From Bacteroidales bacterium (GTDB lineage Bacteria; Bacteroidota; Bacteroidia; Bacteroidales; JAOZTL01): a DNA stretch of 11,527 bases. The stretch's first letter is position 1. Every line of letters starts with the position of its first letter. Shown here piece by piece: positions 1-4,992 of the stretch. Under the pieces are notes generated by a model. It ran no database searches and was not told where the DNA came from. It saw only the letters and a program-made list of their open reading frames with translations. The stretch is taken from contig JAOZTL010000040.1 of assembly GCA_029942205.1 (NCBI GenBank), positions 1-11,527 on the forward strand, written 5' to 3'. Position numbers and translations under genes: made by a program.

Positions 1-41
1 TTCCTTAAAAAATCCTTTAATAGCGGTGTTATTCGCAGATT

Positions 42-72
42 TTTTAAATTATTAAATAACAAAGCAACTTTG
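42..72 (+). promoter_or_regulatory. Candidate promoter of the oxidoreductase operon
   Basis: CAACTTTG at 65-72 matches the Bacteroidota -7 box TAnnTTTG at all but its first base. A TTTT at 42-45 could serve as the TTTG-like -33 box with a 19-nt spacer. Initiation would fall near 79 and leave an untranslated leader of about 70 nt. Both boxes are imperfect, so this is a weak call. No other box in 1-150 fits better. Confidence 0.33.
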
Positions 73-150
73 CCTAACTTATTATAGCTTATTTAATTTA
101 TATTCCTTAACTTATCATTTATTCTTAACTGTAAAAAACATTCAATAATA

Positions 151-1236
151 ATGGGAGATTTAAAACTGTTAAAAGGAAATGAGGCAATAGCCGAAGCAGC
201 TATCCGCGCAGGCGTAGATGCTTATTATGGCTATCCCATCACCCCACAATCAGAAATATTGGAGTATTTAATGCTCCAAGAGCCATACAAAAGTACAGGT
301 ATGCAAGTATTACAGGCAGAGAGCGAAGTCGCCTCCATCAATATGGTGTATGGCGCAGCAGCAAGTGGCAAAATGGCAATGACTTCTTCGTCAAGCCCAG
401 GCGTAAGTCTAATGGCCGAAGGATTGTCTTATTTGGCAGGTGCCGAAATTCCTTGTTTGGTAGTAAACGTAGTGCGTGGCGGTCCTGGTTTGGGAACAAT
501 TCAGCCATCGCAGGCAGATTATTTCATGTCGGTCAAAGGCGGCGGTCATGGCGATTTTCGTTTAATTACGCTTGCACCAGCATCGGTACAAGAAATGTCA
601 GATTTTGTTCAAAAATCGTTTGATTTAGCATTTAAGTATCGCAATCCTGCCCTTATTTTGTCTGATGGCGCAATTGGTCAAATGATGGAAAAAGTGGAAT
701 TGAAAGATCCTGTGCCACGCCGAACAGACGCAGAAGTGATCGCTCAAACAGATTCGTGGGCAACAACTGGTCGTCCAGATGAGCGTAAACCAAACATTAT
801 CACGTCTTTAGAATTAGATCCAGGTCGTCAAGAAGAGTTTAATCATAAATTACAAGCGAAATATAAAGTAATAGAAGAAAACGAAGTGCTTTACGAAGAG
901 ATTAAATGCGAAGACGCAGAATACTTATTCGTAGCTTACGGCACAAGCTCACGATTATGCCAAAAAGCGATTCAAATGGGACGTAAAAAAGGCATCAAAA
1001 TAGGCTTATTTCGCCCAATAACGCTTTGGCCATTTCCGAAAAAAGAATTAAAAGCTCGTGCAGCACAAGTAAAAGGTATTTTAAGTGTAGAAATGAGTGC
1101 TGGTCAATTAATTGAAGATATTTTATTGGCTACCGAGCATCAAGTTCCTGTAAAACACTACGGACGCTTCGGCGGAATGATTCCTTCGCCAGAAGAAATT
1201 CTTACTGAACTGGAAAAACAAATTATTAATGCTTAA
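151..1236 (+). CDS. vorB: 2-oxoacid:ferredoxin oxidoreductase alpha subunit (VorB type)
   Basis: This 361-residue protein is the alpha subunit of a CoA-dependent 2-oxoacid:ferredoxin oxidoreductase, a cytoplasmic enzyme that decarboxylates 2-oxoacids (branched-chain acids in the VorB type) to acyl-CoA and passes electrons to ferredoxin. The pyrimidine-binding domain fills about residues 5-185: YPITP at 28-32, the glutamate-containing AESE stretch near 56-59 that in this family helps activate thiamine diphosphate, the glycine-rich RGGPGLGTIQPSQADY stretch at 109-124 and GGGHGD at 130-135. The transketolase C-terminal-like domain II follows at about 255-355, with an LFRPITLWPFP motif. RGGPGLG, rather than the RxGPSTG seen in many KorA proteins, favours VorB. 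Length is normal for the family. The beta gene starts 6 nt downstream, so the two are co-transcribed. Substrate (2-oxoisovalerate, 2-oxoglutarate or other) cannot be settled from sequence. Confidence 0.9.
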   Translation: MGDLKLLKGNEAIAEAAIRAGVDAYYGYPITPQSEILEYLMLQEPYKSTGMQVLQAESEVASINMVYGAAASGKMAMTSSSSPGVSLMAEGLSYLAGAEIPCLVVNVVRGGPGLGTIQPSQADYFMSVKGGGHGDFRLITLAPASVQEMSDFVQKSFDLAFKYRNPALILSDGAIGQMMEKVELKDPVPRRTDAEVIAQTDSWATTGRPDERKPNIITSLELDPGRQEEFNHKLQAKYKVIEENEVLYEEIKCEDAEYLFVAYGTSSRLCQKAIQMGRKKGIKIGLFRPITLWPFPKKELKARAAQVKGILSVEMSAGQLIEDILLATEHQVPVKHYGRFGGMIPSPEEILTELEKQIINA

Positions 1237-1242
1237 AGGACT

Positions 1243-2016
1243 ATGGAAGAGACAATTACTTTAAAAGACATCATAAAGCCAGAAAATCTGGTTTTCGAGA
1301 AAACAAAATATCTAACAGACAAGCCATTAAGCTACTGTCCAGGCTGTGGACACGGCGTGGCGCATCGCATCACGATGGAAGTACTGGAAGAAATGGAAAT
1401 TACACAAGACACTATCGGAGTAGCTCCAGTGGGCTGTTCAGTTTTGGCTTATGAATTTATGAATATCGACATGCAGCAAGCCGCTCACGGTAGAGCACCT
1501 GCGGTAGCTACTGGTATTAAGCGAGTATGGCCAGATAAATACATTTTTACGTATCAAGGAGATGGCGATTTGGCAGCCATCGGTACTGCCGAAACGATTC
1601 ATGCCTGCAACAGAGGCGAAAATATCGTTATCATATTCATAAACAACGGAATATACGGAATGACAGGTGGACAAATGGCACCAACAACACTGCCAGACAT
1701 GAAATCGTCTACTTCGCCATACGGTCGGGATGTAGAAATGATGGGACACCCTCTCAAAATGACAGAATTGGTGGCTCAATTACCTGGTACATGCTTTGTT
1801 ACACGTCAAGCTGTACATACGCCTGCTGCCGTTCGTAAAGCAAAAAAGGCAATTCGCAAAGGTTTCGAGAATCAAAAACAGAAAAAAGGTCTTTCGCTTA
1901 TCGAAATTGTATCGAATTGTAATTCAGGCTGGAAAATGACACCCGTAGAATCCAATAAATGGATGGTAGATAACATGTTTTCCTATTATGAATTAGGCGA
2001 TTTGAAAGACGAATAA
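1243..2016 (+). CDS. 2-oxoacid:ferredoxin oxidoreductase beta subunit (TPP-binding)
   Basis: This 257-residue protein is the catalytic beta subunit that binds thiamine diphosphate and the proximal [4Fe-4S] cluster. CPGCGH (C32, C35), the cysteine of PVGCSV (C65) and C226 in SNCNSGW match the four cluster ligands known from archaeal KorB-type subunits. The Mg-TPP motif is GDGDLAAIG from residue 106 to the NN pair at 134-135, followed by GIYGMTGGQMAPTT, typical of the family. Length is slightly below the 270-300 residues common in KorB. It follows alpha after 6 nt and precedes gamma after 37 nt, forming one transcription unit. It would work only as a complex with those subunits. Family assignment is secure. 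The exact symbol (vorA-like versus korB) is left blank because numbering of VOR subunits varies between annotations. Confidence 0.92.
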   Translation: MEETITLKDIIKPENLVFEKTKYLTDKPLSYCPGCGHGVAHRITMEVLEEMEITQDTIGVAPVGCSVLAYEFMNIDMQQAAHGRAPAVATGIKRVWPDKYIFTYQGDGDLAAIGTAETIHACNRGENIVIIFINNGIYGMTGGQMAPTTLPDMKSSTSPYGRDVEMMGHPLKMTELVAQLPGTCFVTRQAVHTPAAVRKAKKAIRKGFENQKQKKGLSLIEIVSNCNSGWKMTPVESNKWMVDNMFSYYELGDLKDE

Positions 2017-2053
2017 ATTATGCCTCGTTAAAATTATTAAAAATCAGTAAATT

Positions 2054-2605
2054 ATGACAGAAGAAATAATCATAGCCGGTTTTGGTGGACAAGGCGTACT
2101 TTCTATGGGAAAAATACTTGCCTATTCAGGCATTATGCAAGACCAAGAAGTAAGCTGGATGCCTTCCTACGGACCCGAAATGCGTGGAGGAACAGCCAAC
2201 GTAACTGTAATCATTAGTGATGAGCGCATTAGCTCTCCTATTTTGAATTTATACGACACGGCAATCATTCTAAACCAACAATCGATGGATAAATTTGAGA
2301 ATATGGTAAAGCCAGGCGGTACGCTACTTTACGATAGCAATGGAATATCAAACCCTCCTACTCGCAAAGACATCAATATTTATCTGGTAGAAGCAGCTCG
2401 TGAATCGGTAAAGCTCAAAAGCACAAAAACATTCAACATGATTGTACTAGGAGCTTATTTGAAAATAAAGCCAATTGTTGATATGAAAAATGTAACTGAA
2501 GGCTTAAAAAAATCTTTACCTGAGCGTCATCATCATCTAATTCCGATGAATGAAGAAGCAATCAAGAGAGGCTTAGAGATTATCAAAGAAGAGCACGTTT
2601 TGTAA
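2054..2605 (+). CDS. 2-oxoacid:ferredoxin oxidoreductase gamma subunit
   Basis: This 183-residue protein is the gamma subunit (domain III) of the oxidoreductase, which in this family packs against alpha and beta and contributes to the CoA-binding side of the enzyme. GFGGQG at residues 9-14 and SYGPEMRGG at 38-46 are the family signatures, and the length is normal for a stand-alone gamma subunit. It is the last gene of the operon: 37 nt separate it from beta with no promoter box between, and the stop is followed within 20 nt by a strong terminator. The 37-nt gap has no evident Shine-Dalgarno sequence, usual for Bacteroidota. No gene for the small 2x[4Fe-4S] delta subunit follows. Confidence in family is high; physiological substrate is unknown. 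Confidence 0.9.
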   Translation: MTEEIIIAGFGGQGVLSMGKILAYSGIMQDQEVSWMPSYGPEMRGGTANVTVIISDERISSPILNLYDTAIILNQQSMDKFENMVKPGGTLLYDSNGISNPPTRKDINIYLVEAARESVKLKSTKTFNMIVLGAYLKIKPIVDMKNVTEGLKKSLPERHHHLIPMNEEAIKRGLEIIKEEHVL

Positions 2606-2624
2606 CAATTTTGCAAAATGATTC

Positions 2625-2665
2625 AAATAAAAAAGGCTGTTTTTTTAAAATAGCCTTTTTTATTT
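2625..2665. terminator. Bidirectional rho-independent terminator
   Basis: A perfect 14-bp inverted repeat pairs 2625-2638 (ending AAAAAAGGCT) with 2652-2665 (starting AGCCTTTTTT), and the enclosed T7/A4 stretch can extend the stem. A GGCT/AGCC core flanked by A- and T-tracts can stop transcription on either strand. It lies 20 nt after the gamma-subunit stop and 22 nt past the end of the convergent nuclease gene, so it serves both. Confidence 0.85.
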
Positions 2666-2686
2666 TTTCTACTAAATAAGAAGACT

Positions 2687-3130
2687 TTATCCATCAAAGT
2701 CTTCCATTTGCTCCCAAAGTTTGTCAAACTCGGTTTGGTATGCTTTTACTGCTTTCGATTGGTCGGAAAGCAAAACATTTTCGTGATTATATTTTTCGGC
2801 ACTTCTAGTCCAATTATAACTTCCTGTAAGTATTCTTTTTTTGTCAATTACAGCAAATTTATGATGCATGTGCGCACGTGTTCTATCTACTCGCAAAGGA
2901 ATTCCAGCTTTTGCTAATTCTTCAATATCCGATCCTTTGTCGTTCAGTTTATCATTATCGGTAATGATTCTTACACGTAAGCCTTTTTCATGTAATTTCT
3001 TGATTTTAAATGTTATTCGATCATCACTTATCGTGAAAATACACAAATCTACTTGTTTGCGAGCACGTTCTAAATTATCTAAAATTGCCTTCAAACATTC
3101 TACTCCTGGACTAAAATACACTTCTACCAT
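2687..3130 (-). CDS. Single-HKD phospholipase D-family nuclease, Zucchini/PLD6/Nuc-like
   Basis: This 147-residue protein has one PLD catalytic motif: H89-x-K91-x4-D96 in HMHHKFAVID, followed by GSYNW at 103-107 and HEN at 116-118. Proteins with one HKD motif act as homodimers that share an active site. Bacterial Nuc and animal PLD6/Zucchini are the models; they cleave phosphodiester bonds in nucleic acids through a covalent phosphohistidine. The opening EVYFSPG, the DLCIFTIS strand, VRIITDND, MHHKFAVIDKK, LTGSYNWT and the LWEQ end all recall PLD6 more than longer two-HKD phospholipases. The zinc-knuckle insert of animal PLD6 is absent. I see no signal peptide or membrane anchor, so it is predicted cytoplasmic. 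It is monocistronic, with its own promoter candidate at 3181-3212 and a shared terminator. The substrate is unknown, and no defence gene sits beside it. Confidence 0.85.
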   Translation of the reverse strand: MVEVYFSPGVECLKAILDNLERARKQVDLCIFTISDDRITFKIKKLHEKGLRVRIITDNDKLNDKGSDIEELAKAGIPLRVDRTRAHMHHKFAVIDKKRILTGSYNWTRSAEKYNHENVLLSDQSKAVKAYQTEFDKLWEQMEDFDG

Positions 3131-3180
3131 AATTTTTTAAATATTTATTGTGTCTCTAATTATTTATTCATGCAATTATT

Positions 3181-3212
3181 CAAAATTAATTACGCTTTAT
3201 TGTAAACTCAGA
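3181..3212 (-). promoter_or_regulatory. Candidate promoter of the PLD-family nuclease gene
   Basis: Read on the minus strand, TAATTTTG (3181-3188) is a full match to the TAnnTTTG -7 box. TCTG (3209-3212) could be the -33 box after a 20-nt spacer, with one mismatch to TTTG. Initiation near 3174 gives a leader of about 45 nt. The -33 candidate lies inside the left arm of the adjacent inverted-repeat element. Confidence 0.5.
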
Positions 3213-3306
3213 CTTTGTCTGTTTTGATATTTATTTTTGGGTATTGATTGTCAATGTAAATCAGTATATATAGATAAACAAAAATAATAAAACAGACGAA
3301 GTCTGA
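3208..3306. repeat. 99-bp inverted-repeat (REPIN/MITE-like) element
   Basis: The arms TCAGACTTTGTCTGTTTT (3208-3225) and AAAACAGACGAAGTCTGA (3289-3306) are reverse complements at 17 of 18 positions and enclose 63 AT-rich nt. Each arm is also a small hairpin by itself (CAGAC-TTT-GTCTG and CAGAC-GAA-GTCTG). A further hairpin, ATTGA-TTG-TCAAT, sits at 3243-3255. The element lies between divergent genes. Hairpin-forming short repeats in an inverted doublet are the architecture of REPIN elements; only one copy is seen here, so dispersal is not shown. Confidence 0.6.
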
Positions 3307-3361
3307 AACTATTAATTTTCATATCAATTTATCAAAAAACACCTTTTTTGAAATAATACGA

Positions 3362-3392
3362 CTTGTATGCTTACAAAAAATGGGTACTTTTG
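3362..3392 (+). promoter_or_regulatory. Promoter of the DUF2007 gene
   Basis: TACTTTTG at 3385-3392 is a full match to the Bacteroidota -7 box TAnnTTTG. TTG at 3363-3365 fits the -33 box with a 19-nt spacer. Initiation would fall near 3399. This overlaps and so argues against the upstream ATG at 3380, and supports translation from 3437. Confidence 0.65.
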
Positions 3393-3436
3393 CTTTCAAA
3401 ACGAAAGTTAATAATTATATTTCTAAAAAAAAAGAG

Positions 3437-3679
3437 ATGGGCACCGAAAATGATTTATTTATAGTTTTTACAGGTTCGCAGATTGATGCAAGTTTCATCA
3501 AAAATATTCTGGAAGAAGAAGGAATTCATGCCATTGTACACAATGCTTTTCATCAAAGCCTAATGGCTGGTTGGGTCGAAAACTCGGCTAGTAGTGAAGC
3601 ACAAGTGATGGTGAAAGGAAAAGATTTTATGCCAGCCAATAGTTTGGTCGAAAAATATTTGAATAGTCGTGCCGATTAA
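3437..3679 (+). CDS. DUF2007-family small protein
   Basis: An 80-residue soluble protein begins MGTENDLFIVFTGSQIDA. Its pattern fits DUF2007, a ferredoxin-like-fold family loosely named putative prokaryotic signal transducing protein: an opening strand with a G-S turn, a helix ending KNILEEEGI, a strand HAIVHN, then AQVMVKGKDFMPANSLVEKYL. No biochemical role is established. The frame stays open upstream to an ATG at 3380, but that would add 19 basic residues unlike the family and would place the start codon before the predicted transcription start near 3399, so the ATG at 3437 is preferred. An A-rich stretch ending AAAAAGAG precedes it. The TAA stop forms the left edge of the inverted-repeat element that fills the gap to the next gene. 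Confidence 0.75.
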   Translation: MGTENDLFIVFTGSQIDASFIKNILEEEGIHAIVHNAFHQSLMAGWVENSASSEAQVMVKGKDFMPANSLVEKYLNSRAD

Positions 3680-3856
3680 GGTCTTCGCCTATTTGATATT
3701 GCTTATTCATATAAAATTCACTGTATCAGTAAATTACGAATAAGTAAGGGAGGAAAAACTGAGTAAGACGACTTAACATAAAATTACACACTTGTGTAAA
3801 ACTGTTTCAATCAACAACTTTACATAAGTGCGTAAGATAAATAGGTGAAGACCTAA
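3677..3856. repeat. 180-bp inverted-doublet (REPIN-like) repeat element between convergent genes
   Basis: The left arm TAAGGTCTTCGCCTATTT (3677-3694) and right arm AAATAGGTGAAGACCTAA (3839-3856) are reverse complements at 16 of 17 core positions, about 145 nt apart. Each arm forms its own hairpin: AGGT-CTTC-GCCT on the left and, read on the minus strand, AGGT-CTTC-ACCT on the right. Inward of the right arm lies a box read CTTACGCACTTATGTAAA on the minus strand (3819-3836). Close relatives of this box occur at 4730-4747 and 11303-11320. Inside the element are a further hairpin TTACACA-CT-TGTGTAA (3784-3799) and the inverted pair CTTATTC/GAATAAG (3702-3708, 3738-3744). The stop codons of both flanking genes lie in the arms. 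No transposase is encoded. Confidence 0.7.
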
Positions 3857-4683
3857 AATAAATGAGTAAATAAAATAAGCCCTTGCTTGATTTCGCCCGA
3901 ATTGTGATCGAGTTCTGAACCAAACATGCTATGCGGAATAATATAAATTAAAAATAGTACAATCGAAGCTATTAGTACATAAATTGGCTTCTCTTTTTTA
4001 TAATTTATCGATACTGCTAATATCCAGAAAATAAATGCAATAAGTGTTTTATTGTCGGTCAAATCCCAACCAAAAGGAACGCCTGTCCAAAATTCGCCAA
4101 AAGCATATTTTTGAACAATAGGTCCCAAAATCATCCCTCCAAACAATAATGCAAATAATGTAAAAGTTGCATATAATTTAAACTTTTCGTACTTAAAAAT
4201 AACCATTAATCCTGATAAATTAGAAAGTAACATAGCCACAAACATAAACAAAATATGAGGTAGCAACACCCAACTGGGCACATCACCTTTAAAGCGAATG
4301 ACGATTGGGTCTTCTTTTGCTATCCAAGTGGACTGATCGCCCTTCGTAAACTCAATAAAATACTCTAATTTACCCGCAGGAGGCTGATTTGGTAGGTTTG
4401 CAATAAGTTTTCCTTCATTTCTTTTAAATGCAAGCTTTTTCCAAACATCTGCTGTTGGAAATTTTCGATAATGAACAACTGCCTGTACATTATCATCTTC
4501 GATAGCTAATTCAACGGGTGCATTACTCGTTCCACCATGAGAGCGGATAAGTTTTAAATTATGTTGTTTTTCAGACAACTCCACTTCTATTCTTTTAGGA
4601 TAAGTAGGTCCTGTCATTCGTTGATAAACAGCTGCCGATAAAGTAATGATAACAGCAGATACCCATAATAGTATATTTTTCAT
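3853..4683 (-). CDS. Conserved multi-pass membrane protein of unknown function
   Basis: This 276-residue protein has an N-terminal membrane segment at about residues 4-20, an extracytoplasmic region at about 22-134 and four membrane helices at about 137-163, 170-191, 212-228 and 233-253. The extracytoplasmic part looks beta-rich and ends with PAGKLEYFIEF, reminiscent of an immunoglobulin-like fold. GPTYP sits just after the first helix at 25-29. PFGWDLTDNKT (203-213) and IPHSMFGSELD (249-259) stand out between helices and may be conserved sites. I recall similar unnamed membrane proteins in Bacteroidota but can assign no reaction. The gene stands alone. It is flanked by inverted copies of the hairpin repeat at 3839-3856 and 4705-4722, and its TAG stop lies within the former. 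The last residues (LILFTHLF) may have been altered by that repeat. Confidence 0.72.
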   Translation of the reverse strand: MKNILLWVSAVIITLSAAVYQRMTGPTYPKRIEVELSEKQHNLKLIRSHGGTSNAPVELAIEDDNVQAVVHYRKFPTADVWKKLAFKRNEGKLIANLPNQPPAGKLEYFIEFTKGDQSTWIAKEDPIVIRFKGDVPSWVLLPHILFMFVAMLLSNLSGLMVIFKYEKFKLYATFTLFALLFGGMILGPIVQKYAFGEFWTGVPFGWDLTDNKTLIAFIFWILAVSINYKKEKPIYVLIASIVLFLIYIIPHSMFGSELDHNSGEIKQGLILFTHLF

Positions 4684-4704
4684 GTTCTAAAGTATATAAT
4701 AATC

Positions 4705-4750
4705 AAGGTCTTTGACCTATTTAATGTTACTTACACATTTATATAAAATC
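4705..4750 (+). repeat. Third copy of the dispersed hairpin repeat
   Basis: AAGGTCTTTGACCTATTT (4705-4722) forms a hairpin with stem AGGTC/GACCT and a TTT loop. Eight nt later comes CTTACACATTTATATAAA (4730-4747). The order hairpin, ATTT, short spacer, CTTAC box is the same as in the right arm of the 3677-3856 element; the CTTAC box matches that copy at 15 of 18 positions. The repeat begins 22 nt upstream of the membrane-protein start codon and would lie in its leader. Confidence 0.65.
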
Positions 4751-4835
4751 TACTTAGGAACTAATCCAAAATAGACAAAATTGCAGATAAAATAAATCTA
4801 ATTTATTCGGTATAGATTTAATTTCTAATTTTTCC

Positions 4836-4843
4836 CAAAATTA
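4836..4843 (-). promoter_or_regulatory. Possible -7 box for the membrane-protein gene
   Basis: TAATTTTG read on the minus strand matches TAnnTTTG fully and equals the box used by the nuclease gene. No TTTG-like -33 box is found 18-21 nt upstream of it, and the leader would be about 145 nt long, so support is weak. Confidence 0.28.
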
Positions 4844-4879
4844 ACAAAAAAACATGCAGAAAATGACTAAATTTACACT

Positions 4880-4926
4880 AAAGTCTTCGGCTTATTCATT
4901 AAGAATTCGTTCTTATTACTAATGAA
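4880..4926 (+). repeat. Degenerate hairpin repeat and nested inverted repeat before the kinase gene
   Basis: AAGT-CTTCG-GCTT at 4881-4893 resembles the hairpins of the dispersed family but lacks the downstream CTTAC box. It is followed by a nested inverted repeat: outer arms TTCATTA (4895-4901) and TAATGAA (4920-4926), and inner arms around a TTCG loop (TAAGAA at 4900-4905, TTCTTA at 4910-4915). It lies directly upstream of the kinase start codons. Confidence 0.4.
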
Positions 4927-4992
4927 CAACTTACGATGTCAAAACATACAACTATTTTTTTCATTCCATTCCTATCAGAATCAAATTTACGC

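Noticed and set aside
1438..1779. Minus-strand open frame of 113 codons within the beta-subunit gene
   Set aside because: It lies antisense to a gene with clear catalytic motifs and has the residue mix of a shadow frame, with no promoter or family resemblance.
3380..3436. A 19-residue N-terminal extension of the DUF2007 protein
   Set aside because: It overlaps a consensus promoter, is basic and unlike the family, and the ATG at 3437 follows an A-rich stretch at a good distance from the predicted transcript start.
3208..3856. A CRISPR array or integron attachment sites as an explanation of the repeats
   Set aside because: Repeats are inverted doublets with unequal spacing, there are no regular spacers, and no cas or integrase gene is present.
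4936..4992. A 19-residue N-terminal extension of the sensor kinase
   Set aside because: It would push a well-formed signal peptide (basic residue, hydrophobic run, small residues before the cleavage point) into the interior; the ATG at 4993 gives it the normal position.
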